Below, one piece after another: positions 8,395 to 18,232 of a DNA stretch of 41,289 bases (position 1 is the stretch's first letter; the number at the start of each line of letters is the position of its first letter). A program made the translations under genes and the position numbers. The notes beneath the pieces are model-generated. The model did no database searches. It saw only the letters and a program-made list of their open reading frames with translations, and had not been told where the DNA came from. The stretch spans positions 1-41,289 of the forward strand of contig JAEWKR010000112.1 in assembly GCA_023457715.1 (NCBI GenBank), written 5' to 3'. This DNA is from Verrucomicrobiota bacterium (lineage in GTDB: Bacteria > Verrucomicrobiota > Verrucomicrobiia > Opitutales > Opitutaceae).

Positions 8395-8577
8395 CACCGC
8401 CGTCCTCAAACCCGAGTCGGGAGCCGGGCTTTTCCCTAACTTGTGGCAAATGCCCGTGGCGAATAGGTTTTGGCCTTTCCATCGAATCAGCCCTCGCCCA
8501 CGCTGCCTCCCCTCTCGACGGGCCCGGCGGCCCGTCTCGCGCCCGCACCTTCAACCGGCGAGTGAGTCGACAGGACC

Positions 8578-10917
8578 ATGGCGGATGTTGGCATGACTCA
8601 GCGGCCCTCCCTTGACGCTGCTTCCCCGGCTGCCTCGCGCACCGTCGACGTTTCGCCGCCCGCGGAACCCCACCTCACGCAGTTCGGGGCGCAACTGCTG
8701 CATCTGGTCGGGCTGTCGCCGGTGGCGATGTGTCTCTGCAATCCCGACGGCACCGTCGCCTACCACAATGCAGCGGCGGCGGAACTGTGGCGCTGGACGC
8801 AGCCCACCCCGGGCTGGTTCACCGTGGCGGGCGGCGCGGCCGATCCGCTGGCCTCCGTCCTCGCGGGCGGCCCGCCCGTGCGTGACCTCGAACTCGCGCT
8901 CGTTCGCGCCGATGGCTCCCGTTTCATCGCCCGGCTGCGGATCGAGGCGGTGAGCGGCGCGGCCGGCGGCATCGCCGGCGCCGCGCTGACGGCGGAACCG
9001 CGGACCGATGAACGGATGCTCGTCGCCAGTGCCACCGGCCGGCTGGGACTGTGGGATTGGGATATCGTTCACGATCAGATCAGCTGGACGGAGTCGCTTT
9101 ATGCGATCCACGGGGTGTCTCCGGAAAACTTTCAGCCATCGCTCACCGGCTTCACCGCCCTGGTCCATCCGGAGGACGTCGCCCGCGTTACGGCCCGGGT
9201 CCAGGCGGCATTGGACGGGACTCAGCCATTTGAGCTCGAACTGCGGATTCTCCGGCCCGACGGCGAGACCGTCTGGTTGTTCACCAACGCCACCGTGGCG
9301 AGGGAGGGCGGGCGTCCGGTGCGCATGGTCGGCGCGACCTTCGACATCACCGAACGGAAGCGCGCCGAGCTGCGGCTGCTCGAGAGCGAGGAGCGGTTTC
9401 GCGCGCTGGCGCAGCATGCACCGGTGGGGATCTTTCAGACGGACCCGAACGGTTCGTGCATTTTCGTCAACGATTACTGGAGCCGGATGGCCGGGATGTC
9501 GCCGCGGCAGGCCCTGGGCGCGGGCTGGACGCAGGCGCTTTTCCCCGGCGACCGCGACCGGGTGCTGGAGGCCTGGGAAGTCGCGCGGCGGGAGCGCAAG
9601 CCCCTGGCCATCGAGCACCGGCTGATTGGGGCCCACGACGCGCTGCTGTGGGTGCAGGCCAGTGCCGTGGAGGTGCGCGACGCGGCCGGCGCCTCGCTGG
9701 GGTTCATTGGCACCGCGATCGACGTGACTGAGCGCAAGGCGGCGGACTTCGCGCTCCGCGAGAGCGAGAAACGCTTCCGGGTCGTCGCGAGCCGGGCGCC
9801 GGTCGGCATCTTCATGACCGACCCGCTCGGGCAGAACATCTATGTCAACGCCGCCTGGTGCAACCTCGCGGGCCTGGCTCCCCCCGAGGCCTGCGGCGAC
9901 GGCTGGCTGGGCGCGATCCATCCGGACGACCGCGAGCGGGTGCGGGACGGCTGGGCCGCCGCGGTCCTGGGCGGCTTGTCTTCGAAAACCGAATACCGCT
10001 TCCTCAAGCCCGACGGCAGCATCACCTGGGTCAGCGGCACCGCGGTGCAGCTCCGGGACGCGACCGGCCGGCTCACCGGGTATATCGGCACGATCGCGGA
10101 TTTCACCGAGCGCAAGCAAGCCGAGCTCGCGCTGCGGGAGAGCGAGGAGAAGCTGCGGCGGGCGCAGGAGGAACTTCTCGCCCACGCGAGCGACCTCGAG
10201 CGGAAGGTCGAAGCCCGCACGGCCTCGTTGCGCGAGGCGATCGTGCAGATGGAGGAGTTCTCGTACAGCGTCTCCCACGATCTGCGCGCCCCGCTGCGCG
10301 CGATGAATGGGTACGCCGAGGTCCTGCTGGAGGATTACGGCGCGCGGCTCGACGACCTGGGGCGCGATTACCTGCGCCGGATCCTGCGCAGCAGCGAGCG
10401 CATGGAGAAGATGACCCACGACGTGCTGACCTACAGTCGCATCGCGCGGGCCGACGTGGTGCCGGCGACCGTCGACGTTGCCGCCGTCGTGCGCGACCTC
10501 GTCACGCAGTTCTCGGAACTGCAGCAGGGGAAGGCGGAGCTGGTGATGGAGGAGCCGCTGCTGCCGGTCACCGGGCATGAATTATCGCTCAGCCAGTGTC
10601 TCGGCAACCTGCTGACCAACGCGGTCAAATTTGTGCCGCCGGGCGTGAAGCCCCGCATCCGGGTTTTCACGACCCGGTGCGGTCCGTGGGTGCGGCTCTG
10701 GGTGGAGGACAATGGCATTGGCGTCGCGCCGGAGCTGCAGTCGAAATTGTTCCAGGTGTTCGAGCGTCTGCCCACGGCCACCCCGTACGAGGGCACCGGT
10801 ATCGGGCTGGCCATTGTGCGCAAGGCGGTCGAGCGCATGGGCGGCCGTTACGGCGTCGAGTCCGACGGGCGGCAGGGCTCGCGGTTCTGGATCGAGCTGC
10901 CCGGCGTGGGCCCTTGA
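8578..10917 (+). CDS. Cytoplasmic multi-PAS sensor histidine kinase
   Basis: A 779-residue protein without membrane segments, so it probably senses an intracellular cue such as redox state, light or a ligand. Four PAS-like domains are arranged in tandem: ~35-135 (VGLSPVAMCLCNPDGTVAYHN), ~150-262 (a PAS_3-like fold, GLWDWDIVHDQISW, ending ITERKRAE), ~268-390 (ending VTERKAAD) and ~393-518 (ending FTERKQAE). A coiled-coil linker leads to HisKA with the histidine in YSVSHDLRAPLRAMN (~567), then HATPase_c (NLLTNAVKFV, DNGIGV, GTGIGLAIV). The HisKA/HATPase type resembles bacteriophytochrome-like kinases. There is no receiver domain and no adjacent regulator. The ATG at 8578 is the first in frame; the true start could be the nearby ATG at codon 6. 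Confidence 0.93.
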   Translation: MADVGMTQRPSLDAASPAASRTVDVSPPAEPHLTQFGAQLLHLVGLSPVAMCLCNPDGTVAYHNAAAAELWRWTQPTPGWFTVAGGAADPLASVLAGGPPVRDLELALVRADGSRFIARLRIEAVSGAAGGIAGAALTAEPRTDERMLVASATGRLGLWDWDIVHDQISWTESLYAIHGVSPENFQPSLTGFTALVHPEDVARVTARVQAALDGTQPFELELRILRPDGETVWLFTNATVAREGGRPVRMVGATFDITERKRAELRLLESEERFRALAQHAPVGIFQTDPNGSCIFVNDYWSRMAGMSPRQALGAGWTQALFPGDRDRVLEAWEVARRERKPLAIEHRLIGAHDALLWVQASAVEVRDAAGASLGFIGTAIDVTERKAADFALRESEKRFRVVASRAPVGIFMTDPLGQNIYVNAAWCNLAGLAPPEACGDGWLGAIHPDDRERVRDGWAAAVLGGLSSKTEYRFLKPDGSITWVSGTAVQLRDATGRLTGYIGTIADFTERKQAELALRESEEKLRRAQEELLAHASDLERKVEARTASLREAIVQMEEFSYSVSHDLRAPLRAMNGYAEVLLEDYGARLDDLGRDYLRRILRSSERMEKMTHDVLTYSRIARADVVPATVDVAAVVRDLVTQFSELQQGKAELVMEEPLLPVTGHELSLSQCLGNLLTNAVKFVPPGVKPRIRVFTTRCGPWVRLWVEDNGIGVAPELQSKLFQVFERLPTATPYEGTGIGLAIVRKAVERMGGRYGVESDGRQGSRFWIELPGVGP

Positions 10918-10951
10918 GGTCCCGTGGGCGGCGGCGCTGGCCGGACGGCCG

Positions 10952-11545
10952 TCAACCAAACACGTGCTCGAGGTTGAACAACTCGATGATGCCCTTGAGC
11001 AGCAGAAACGCCAGCAGGCCCACGAGAGTGAGCACCGCTGCGGCGACGAACGCGACCGTCAGGCCCACCCGGCGGAACGAGCGGGGCTTCACCTCGGGGC
11101 GGTGATGCTGACGGATCAGGGCCATGTTTCGGGTATTGGCCTGCCAGGCGAAGTCGAACAGATCGCCGAGCACGGGAATCGCGCCGACGATCGTCTCCAC
11201 GAGGATGTTGCCGGTCATCTTCATCAGCACCGGTCCGCGCACCCCGAGCCGGGCGCCTTCATACAGCACGTAGAGTGACAGCATCGCACCGATCCAGTCA
11301 CCGGCGCCGGGGATCAGCCCGATGATCGGATCGAGGCCGAACCGCCATTTTCCGACCGGGATGGAACGGTCGAGCGCCCAGGAAAGCCGGTCCAGTCGCT
11401 GCAGCCGGCGGGCCGCGTCTCCCGTGGCGACCGGACGGGGGATTGCCCGGGCAACGCCATGCACGGTTTCGCGCCGCGGCTTCTGACGGAAGGACCCGTC
11501 GCCCAATGATCCAAAAAAGCCCCCTGTGTCGCGTGTGCCGGCCAT
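10952..11545 (-). CDS. DUF4112 membrane protein
   Basis: A 197-residue protein. The conserved DUF4112 block is clear: LDRLSWALDRSIPVG, FGLDPIIGLIPGAGDWIGAMLSLYVLYEGARLG, then ILVETIVGAIPVLGDLFDFAWQANTRNMALI. It has hydrophobic segments at ~70-95 and ~115-130 and a C-terminal TM (~162-182, VGLTVAFVAAAVLTLVGLL). The N-terminal ~45 residues are polar and Arg-rich. The molecular function of the family is unknown. It is convergent with the PAS kinase gene, only 34 bases from that gene's stop, so no operon link exists. The 261-bp region upstream (11546-11806) holds no recognisable gene; its promoter must lie there. Confidence 0.85.
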   Translation of the reverse strand: MAGTRDTGGFFGSLGDGSFRQKPRRETVHGVARAIPRPVATGDAARRLQRLDRLSWALDRSIPVGKWRFGLDPIIGLIPGAGDWIGAMLSLYVLYEGARLGVRGPVLMKMTGNILVETIVGAIPVLGDLFDFAWQANTRNMALIRQHHRPEVKPRSFRRVGLTVAFVAAAVLTLVGLLAFLLLKGIIELFNLEHVFG

Positions 11546-11806
11546 GGTGCTCGCATGGACCCGGGGAGCCCCTGCCGGTTCGGCGCCCGAAGCAGGCGTT
11601 TGCGAACATTAGCGCATCTTTTGCAGCATAAATTGTAAGACCTTGCGGCAGATCGACAAGCGTTGGATTCGGGCGAGCCGCTCTGATTTGGTCGTAGTAG
11701 CCAGACGCACGAGGGGCATGAGCCGGGCGCAATTCCATCGCGGCCTTGGCGATTCCAGGTGCGGAGTGGCACCTTCCGGGCACGTTGGCGTTGAATCACT
11801 CTCGTT

Positions 11807-12028
11807 ATGTTGAATTCGATCAAGGACACCACGAAGCACGTCTACTGGAACAGCCGCGAGCATTGCTACGTGGCCGTGATGTCTGAGCACCCCATGTGCC
11901 GGGCCGAGGGCTCCACGCCGGCCGAGGCGCTCCAGAATGTCGATCGCGCGTTTGCGCAGGACACCTACCCGCAGGCCGATGCCAGGCCGGCGGTGGCCCG
12001 ACGTCCCGGCTACATGGTTGTGGGCTAG
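11807..12028 (+). CDS. Small HicB-like (UPF0150-type) protein, orphan
   Basis: A 73-residue protein. The middle follows the HicB antitoxin N-domain pattern: YWNSREHCYVAVMSEHP, a turn with cysteine, then AEGSTPAEALQNVDRAF, matching the family theme 'dGeTpeEAlaNareAi'. It lacks the C-terminal ribbon-helix-helix or HTH DNA-binding part of true HicB antitoxins, and no HicA toxin gene lies on either side. It is therefore probably a stand-alone domain with a binding or regulatory role rather than a complete toxin-antitoxin module. ATG 11807 is the first start; no Shine-Dalgarno is evident. A GGAGGGCCAGAG tandem tract begins a few bases after its stop. Confidence 0.6.
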   Translation: MLNSIKDTTKHVYWNSREHCYVAVMSEHPMCRAEGSTPAEALQNVDRAFAQDTYPQADARPAVARRPGYMVVG

Positions 12029-12032
12029 CGGG

Positions 12033-12094
12033 AATCCGGAGGGCCAGAGGGCCAGAGGGCCGGAGCGCCGGAGGGTCGGAGGGCCAGGGGCCGG
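12033..12094. repeat. GGAGGGCCAGAG-type tandem repeat
   Basis: Imperfect ~9-10-bp direct repeats (GGAGGGCCAGAGGGCCAGAG and variants) begin about five bases after the stop of the HicB-like gene. Unlike most repeats in the window, no inverted partner arm is seen. Confidence 0.7.
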
Positions 12095-12196
12095 ACCTTG
12101 GTCCACCGCCGCGCCCGGCTTGCGTTCGTGGCGCCTTTGCGGCGGAATCGACGCACGCCGGATCGTACATACCTCTTGGCGACCGGCCCCTCAAAG

Positions 12197-12655
12197 ATGA
12201 TCACCACCTCATTCCTGCGCCGACTCGTCTGCTTCAGCGCCGCTGCCGCGCTTGCCGTCCTCTCCGTTCCCGTGCTTCGCGCCGACCACCATGAGGGTGC
12301 GGGCGACCATAAGAAGCAGCTCCCGCTGGAGACCTCCTTCGGGCGCGGCACCCCCGGCGAACATGGCGGCCCGTTTGCCGTGACGCTCAAGAATACCGGC
12401 AGCGCCGACCTCAAGGTGAAGGCGACCGTGATCCAGAGTGTCGCGTCGCACAACAAGCCGAGGAACATCGATCTCGAGGAGAAGACGATCGCCGCGGGCC
12501 AATCCTGGACCATCAACGATCTGGCCGTGCAGGACCGCGTGGTCGTAAAGTCCCCCGGCTACGAAAAGCTCGAGCTGACCGTTCCCGCCGCCGACCAGCA
12601 GGACCAGGCACCTGCCGGCAAGAAGAAGGGCAAAGGCGCCGACAAGCAGAAATAA
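12197..12655 (+). CDS. Small exported protein of unknown function
   Basis: A 152-residue protein with a clear Sec signal peptide: basic start (MITTSFLRR), hydrophobic core (LVCFSAAAALAVLSV) and likely cleavage after VLRA before DHHEG. The mature domain looks like a small all-beta, Ig-like fold: GGPFAVTLKNTGSADLKVKATVIQ, then AAGQSWTINDLAVQDRVVV and YEKLELTV, the pattern of an extracellular domain carrying a structural or adhesive role. The C-terminus is Lys/Gly-rich and disordered. I set the start at ATG 12197 because it begins the signal peptide, although the frame is open further upstream. I cannot assign the family. Confidence 0.65.
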   Translation: MITTSFLRRLVCFSAAAALAVLSVPVLRADHHEGAGDHKKQLPLETSFGRGTPGEHGGPFAVTLKNTGSADLKVKATVIQSVASHNKPRNIDLEEKTIAAGQSWTINDLAVQDRVVVKSPGYEKLELTVPAADQQDQAPAGKKKGKGADKQK

Positions 12656-12672
12656 GCGCGCCAATCCGGTTA

Positions 12673-12713
12673 GCCACAGAGCACACAGAGCTCCGACAAG
12701 GAGGACACGGAGG
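12673..12713. repeat. CCACAGAG-family repeat, left arm only
   Basis: GCCACAGAGCACACAGAGCT is followed by CCGACAAGGAGGACACGGAGG. It matches the left arms at 35642, 36053 and 37629. No inverted partner is present. It lies 15 bases after the stop of the small exported protein gene. Confidence 0.8.
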
Positions 12714-12765
12714 CCGCGTCCTCGCGCCAGACCGGTTTATTTGTCGGGGCTTTGGAGGTCAGCCG

Positions 12766-12831
12766 TCGAATCGCTGGCGCTCCTCGCTACACGAAGGCGC
12801 TTGGGCGTAGCGAAGAGCGCCAGCGATTCGA
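12766..12831. repeat. 25-bp palindrome (TCGAATCGCTGGCGCTC family), complete hairpin
   Basis: Left arm 12766-12790 (TCGAATCGCTGGCGCTCCTC, then GCTAC) and right arm 12807-12831 are complementary except for one base, around a 16-base loop. Further single arms of the same family lie at 12872-12896 and 41265-41289. Confidence 0.95.
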
Positions 12832-12871
12832 AATCCGGGGAGGGACGTGGCGAAAACGCGGGCTCCGCCGA

Positions 12872-12974
<103 letters not shown>

Positions 12975-12976
<2 letters not shown>

Positions 12977-13442
12977 ACCCTCCGCTCGGCCACCACTGGT
13001 AGAGGAACAGGTACACCAGCACGCCGGTGATGCTCACGTAGAGCCAGATGGGAAAGGTCCACCGCGCCCACGCCCGGTGCCGCTCGATCTCTCCGCGCAG
13101 GGCCAGCAGGAAAGTCCGTGGGACGAGGAACGCGATCAGCGCCGCCAGCGGGATGTGCGTCCATAGGATGATCAGGTAAACGGTGCGGATCGCGCCGGTG
13201 CCGCCAAACGGCGTGTGCATGCCCTGGCGCATCCCGTGGTAGGTGACGTATCCAACCAGAAACAGCGTCGACGCCACTCCCGACAGCAGCATGAGCGTGC
13301 GGTGGACGCGGGCCAGCTCGGCGCGGCGCACCGGATCGCTCTGCCGCTGGGCCCGCTTCACCACCACGAAGCCGGAGCAGATCAGCAGGGTCGCGATCCC
13401 ATTCATGGTCGCGTTGAGGGCCGGAATGTCTTGGGCGGTCAT
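12975..13442 (-). CDS. DUF420 membrane protein, probable cytochrome oxidase assembly factor
   Basis: A 155-residue membrane protein with about four TM segments: ~10-28 (LNATMNGIATLLICSGFVVV), ~50-68, ~85-110 and ~133-152. DUF420 hallmarks include LNATMNGIA near the start, HRTLML, the histidine-containing YVTYHGMRQG and LWTHIPLAALI. DUF420 proteins (YozB/CtaM) have been linked to heme-copper oxidase assembly, which fits the neighbours: its ATG overlaps the TGA of the heme o synthase gene (ATGA). It is the last gene of the ctaA-ctaB-DUF420 unit. Its stop codon lies inside a heptamer repeat array. Confidence 0.85.
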
Positions 13443-14323
13443 GGGACAAGGAAGACGCGGTCAACCACCAGGACCCCGAGCACGATCGGCAGGTAGATGA
13501 TGGAGGCGAAGAAGAGCTTGCGCGCGGCCTGGTCGCGCCCTTCGGGGCGCAGGAAGACGATCGCCCGCCAGAGGAAGGCGCTGCCGCCGAGTGCGGCCAC
13601 CGTGCCATAGACCCACGTCGCAAGCCCGAGCACCGGAGGCAGCAGGCTGACGATCAGCAGCACCACGGCGTTGATCAGCGACCACACCGCGACTTTTCCG
13701 CCGGCCTCATCCCGCACGGGGAGCATGGGGAAATGCACCGCCGAATAATCGCGCCGGTAGACCCATGCGATGGCCATGAAATGGGGGATCTGCCAGAAGA
13801 GCAGCACGCCGAACAGGATCCATCCCAGGGCGGTCACGTCGCCTTCGCCCGCCGCCCAGCCGATGAGCGGCGGAAACGCCCCGGCCACCGCGCCGATTTC
13901 CGTGCTCCAGCGCGACGTGCGCTTGGCGGGCGTGTACCAGCCGAGGTAGGACACGATCGTGAGCAGCGTGAACAACGCCGCCAGTTTGCCGACCAGCGCG
14001 AAGATCAGGAACAGGGCGGCGATGCACATGACCCAGCCCAGCACGAAGGCGGACCCGGTTGGAATCTTGCCCGTCGGGATGGGCCGGGCCGCCGTGCGCT
14101 TCATCTTCGCATCGGTGTCGTGCTCCATCCACTGGTTCAGCGCCGCGACCCCGCCCGCAGCCAGGGAGGTGCCGAGCACCACGAGGCCCAGCTGGGTCCC
14201 ATTCGCCGGGGGCTTGGCCGCGAGATAGCCGACCAGCGCGGTGATGACGGAGAGGAGGCTGAGGCGCGGCTTCGTGAGCTCGAGGTAGTCGCCGAATCTT
14301 GCCGCCGGTGCTGGCTGGCTCAT
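13439..14323 (-). CDS. ctaB: Protoheme IX farnesyltransferase (heme o synthase)
   Basis: A 294-residue polytopic UbiA-superfamily prenyltransferase that converts heme b to heme o for heme-copper oxidases. Two signatures are visible: the Mg-prenyl-diphosphate site NQWMEHDTDAKMKRTAARPI (~65-84) and the second loop RRDYSAVHFPMLPV (~186-199, family D-Y-x-x-A-x-x-P-M-L-P). YLELTKPRLSLLSVIT near the N-terminus is typical. The start at ATG 14323 overlaps the ctaA stop (ATGA), and the stop overlaps the DUF420 start in the same way, so all three are translationally coupled. The frame is open far upstream inside ctaA, but the conserved N-terminus and the overlap decide the start. cyoE is an alternative name. 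Confidence 0.96.
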   Translation of the reverse strand: MSQPAPAARFGDYLELTKPRLSLLSVITALVGYLAAKPPANGTQLGLVVLGTSLAAGGVAALNQWMEHDTDAKMKRTAARPIPTGKIPTGSAFVLGWVMCIAALFLIFALVGKLAALFTLLTIVSYLGWYTPAKRTSRWSTEIGAVAGAFPPLIGWAAGEGDVTALGWILFGVLLFWQIPHFMAIAWVYRRDYSAVHFPMLPVRDEAGGKVAVWSLINAVVLLIVSLLPPVLGLATWVYGTVAALGGSAFLWRAIVFLRPEGRDQAARKLFFASIIYLPIVLGVLVVDRVFLVP

Positions 14324-15294
14324 GGGCGGCTTTCGATCGCGTCGCGGTGCGCCATCCAGGTGATCCAGAAGGTCGTCGCCAGCGTCACCGCCCCCACCAC
14401 CACGTGCGCCGTGGTCATATCGGCCTGCCGGCCGGTCCAGATGATCATCGCCCCGAGCAGGACCTGCAGCACGATCAGGCTGAGCATGGCCGAGGCGCCC
14501 GCGCGCATCGCCAGACTGGTCCCCGGACTGCGCCGCACCGCGAAAGCGAAGACGGGAATGGCGATCACGAGCACGGCCGCCATCGCGCGGTGGGCGAAAT
14601 GGATGCCGACGCGGAAATCCCAGTCCGCCGGCAGCCACTGCCCCGCTGCGGTGGAGTAGGGGAACGTCGGAATCGCCAGCCCGGCGCCGCTGTGCCGCAT
14701 CACGGCCGCGATCCCCAGCTGCGCAAACAGCAGCGCACAACAGATCACCCCGATCCGGCGCACGCGCTCGTCGACCGCCACCCGGTGCGCGCGCCAGCTC
14801 CGGGTGCAGCTCACCGCGATCGCGATCAGCGTGCAGACGAACAACTGGGCCAGGACCGCGTGGGCCATGGCAAACAGCCGCCCGACCGACGTCTCGATGG
14901 CCTCGAGATGAAAGCGGTCAAGCAGCACCCGCAGGCCGCCGACCAGCGCCTGCGCGAGGACCAGCCCGACGCCGAACCACGCCAGTTTCCTCAGCCAAAG
15001 CCGCTGTTCCCGCCGCCACAACCAGATCGCCAGGGCCACGGTGATCGCGCTCATCACCGCGGCACTCAGCCGGTGCGAGTGCTCGGCGAACATCGCGACG
15101 TTCTGCAGCCACCCCTGCGGGTTCAACGACCCGTTCGAGAGCGGCCAGTCCGGGAAAATCATCCCCGCGCCAATGCTGGTCGTGAACGCGCCGAGCGTGA
15201 CGAGGACGAAGACCCAGGTCGTGCCGATGGCAGCGAAAAAGGCGAGTCCTGGATTGTACTCAGGACTCCGTTTGGGAGTGGGCGTGGGGGCCAT
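14320..15294 (-). CDS. ctaA: Heme A synthase (CtaA/COX15 family), cysteine-poor form
   Basis: A 324-residue protein with eight predicted TM segments that oxidises heme o to heme a. The four heme-ligand histidine motifs are present: EHSHRLSA, MAHAVLAQ, HFAHRAMA and TTAHVVVG. The N-terminal loop reads GAGMIFPDWPLSNG where many family members have a Cys pair (consensus CPDWPxC), and the matching loop in the second half (GAGLAIPTFPYS) also has none, so this belongs to a class without those disulfide cysteines. It is the first gene of ctaA-ctaB-DUF420 and divergent from the SCO gene. I chose ATG 15294 (MAPTPTPKRSPEYNPG); the open frame upstream runs into the divergent promoter region. Confidence 0.93.
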   Translation of the reverse strand: MAPTPTPKRSPEYNPGLAFFAAIGTTWVFVLVTLGAFTTSIGAGMIFPDWPLSNGSLNPQGWLQNVAMFAEHSHRLSAAVMSAITVALAIWLWRREQRLWLRKLAWFGVGLVLAQALVGGLRVLLDRFHLEAIETSVGRLFAMAHAVLAQLFVCTLIAIAVSCTRSWRAHRVAVDERVRRIGVICCALLFAQLGIAAVMRHSGAGLAIPTFPYSTAAGQWLPADWDFRVGIHFAHRAMAAVLVIAIPVFAFAVRRSPGTSLAMRAGASAMLSLIVLQVLLGAMIIWTGRQADMTTAHVVVGAVTLATTFWITWMAHRDAIESRP

Positions 15295-15380
15295 GAGGAG
15301 AACAGCGGGACAGCAGAAACTCCCATGCTGGAGCCCGCAAACCCTTTGACAATTCTTTCGGGCGGCGAATCGGTATCGAC

Positions 15381-16318
15381 ATGTCAACTAATAGGCCGCG
15401 CGTGACCGCCGCCTTGTTCGAGAGAGCAAGGTCCCTGTGCCGCGCATGGCCGCTTCCCGTCGCGCTCGCCTCGGCGGTCCTGCTGATCGGTTGCAATCGC
15501 ACCGAAGGCGAGTCGGCCGCCCGCCGTCAGGCGCCTCACTGGCCTCTCACCGGCGAGGTGCTGTCGGTCGATGCCGGGAATCAGACGATCCGGGTGCGGC
15601 ACGATGAGATCAAGGACTTCATGCCGGCGATGACGATGGACTTCGCCATCTCCGCCGGAGAGGCCTCCATCGTGAAGGCCGGCGATCGCATCCGCGCCGA
15701 TCTGGTGCAGGCGGGCGAAGCCGAGTACCGGCTCGAACGGGTGTTTCGGGACGACAAGGTGGCGGATCAAACCGTGCAGGCGGTCAACCACCAGCTGCGC
15801 CAGGACACGAGTGCCCGCGGCCGGAGCGTGTACCGCGAGGTGGGCGAGGCGGCCCCGGATTTTGCGCTGTACGACCAGAACGGGCGGGTCGTGCAGCTCT
15901 CCCGCTACCGGGGCAAGCAGATCATGCTGAACTTCATCTACACGCGGTGTCCGATCGCCACGATGTGTCCCGCGGCGACCGCCAAGATGATCAACACCCA
16001 GGCCCTCGCCCAGGAGGCCCGCGTGCCGAACCTGGAGCTGGTGTCCATCACGCTGGATCCTGCCTACGACAGCCCGGGCGTCCTGCATCAGTACGCGTCC
16101 GCCCGCGGCATCGACACGACCAACTTTACCTTCCTCACGGGGCCGGAGTCGGCGGTCAAGGACCTGCTGGCCCAGTTCGGCGTGATTGCCGAATTCGAGG
16201 GCGACCTGATCAAGCACACGCTCACCACGCTGCTGATCGATCCGAACGGGAAGATCATCCATCGGGCCGACGGCAGTGTGTGGGAGCCGAAGGACTTCAT
16301 CGCGAAGATGAAGAAGTC

Positions 16319-16322
<4 letters not shown>
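15381..16322 (+). CDS. SCO1/SenC-type lipoprotein with N-terminal CusF-like copper-binding domain
   Basis: A 313-residue lipoprotein: signal segment ending in lipobox LLIGC (Cys ~38). A CusF-like beta-barrel follows (~50-110, GEVLSVDAGNQTIRVRHDEI, then FMPAMTMDF with Met ligands), then a thioredoxin-fold SCO domain (~150-310). SCO proteins deliver copper to the CuA/CuB centres of cytochrome oxidase. The redox motif is TRCPIATMCPA, a C-x5-C spacing instead of the usual C-x3-C, and the distal copper-ligand histidine is in LIKHTLTT. Its TGA overlaps the ATG of the next gene (ATGA), so the two are coupled. Divergent from ctaA, it makes a coherent heme-copper oxidase maturation locus. Confidence 0.93.
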
Positions 16323-17329
<1,007 letters not shown>

Positions 17330-17343
17330 CCAAACCGGACCCT

Positions 17344-17385
17344 CGCCCCTCACTCCCTCATTCCCTCATTCCCTCACTCCCTTCA
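17344..17385. repeat. CTCCCTCATT octamer array ending at the amn stop codon
   Basis: Read on the minus strand it begins with the TGA of the AMP nucleosidase gene and continues as GGGAGTGA/GGGAATGA octamers for four units. This is the same family as 4857-5004. Confidence 0.88.
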
Positions 17386-18153
17386 GAAATGCAGATGCTT
17401 CACCGTGAGCCCCTTGTTGATCAGCTGCTTCAGGGAATCGATGCCGATTCGCAGATGATCCTGGACGTACTTGTCGTTCACCACCCGGTCGCTGTCGGCC
17501 GTCTTCACGCCCTCGGGGGTCATGGGCTGGTCTGACACGAGCAGCAGCGCGCCGGTCGGGATTTCGTTGTAGAAGCCGGTCATGAAGATCGTCGCCGTCT
17601 CCATGTCGATGCAGAGGGTGCGGATCTTCTGCAGGTACTTCTTGAACTCCTCGTCGTGCTCCCAGACACGGCGATTCGTGGTGTACACCGTGCCGGTCCA
17701 GTAATCGCGCGCGTGATCGCGAATCGTGGTGGAGATGGCCTTTTGCAGCGCGAAGGCGGGGAGCGCCGGGACCTCGGGCGGGAAATAGTCATTGCTCGTG
17801 CCTTCGCCGCGGATCGCCGCAATGGGCAGGATGAGGTCGCCGACGGAGGCCCGATGTTTGACTCCGCCGCATTTGCCCAGGAAGAGCACCGCTTTGGGCG
17901 AGATGGCGCTGAGCAGGTCCATCACCGTGGCCGCCGTTGCGCTGCCCATGCCGAAGTTGATGATCGAGATGTCGCCCGAGGTCGCGTTGGGCATCGGTTT
18001 CTCGCGACCTCGCACCGTCACCTTGTGCCACTTGGCAAAGGTCTCGACGTAGTAGTCGAAGTTCGTGAGCAGAATGTACTCACCGAACTTGTTCAGCGGG
18101 GTGCCCGTGTAGCGGGGAAGCCAGTTTTCGACGATCTCCCGACGCGTTTTCAT
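17383..18153 (-). CDS. amn: AMP nucleosidase, short type
   Basis: A 256-residue PNP/UDP-phosphorylase-superfamily enzyme hydrolysing AMP to adenine and ribose 5-phosphate. Recognised by NFDYYVETFAKWHKV near the N-terminus, the phosphate-site GMGSATAATVMDLLSA, FLGKCGGVKHRASVGDLILP, and the purine/ribose-site LCIDMETATIF, followed by LLLVSDQPMTPEGVKT. It lacks the ~200-residue N-terminal regulatory domain of E. coli Amn, like the ~260-residue enzymes of Bacteroidota and Verrucomicrobiota. Start: ATG 18153 (MKTRREIVENWLPRYTG); the frame extends 17 codons upstream without family similarity. The stop is embedded in an octamer repeat. Confidence 0.92.
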   Translation of the reverse strand: MKTRREIVENWLPRYTGTPLNKFGEYILLTNFDYYVETFAKWHKVTVRGREKPMPNATSGDISIINFGMGSATAATVMDLLSAISPKAVLFLGKCGGVKHRASVGDLILPIAAIRGEGTSNDYFPPEVPALPAFALQKAISTTIRDHARDYWTGTVYTTNRRVWEHDEEFKKYLQKIRTLCIDMETATIFMTGFYNEIPTGALLLVSDQPMTPEGVKTADSDRVVNDKYVQDHLRIGIDSLKQLINKGLTVKHLHF

Positions 18154-18232
18154 GCGGAACTTTGGCGGAGCCGCCCGCTTATGACACGCCAAAAAACCAC
18201 GCACGGTTTGGCGTCCCGCGGGGTGGGGACCT

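Noticed and set aside
15346..15376. Promoter with TTGACA for the SCO gene
   Set aside because: The -35 is perfect but no acceptable -10 hexamer lies 16-18 bp downstream.
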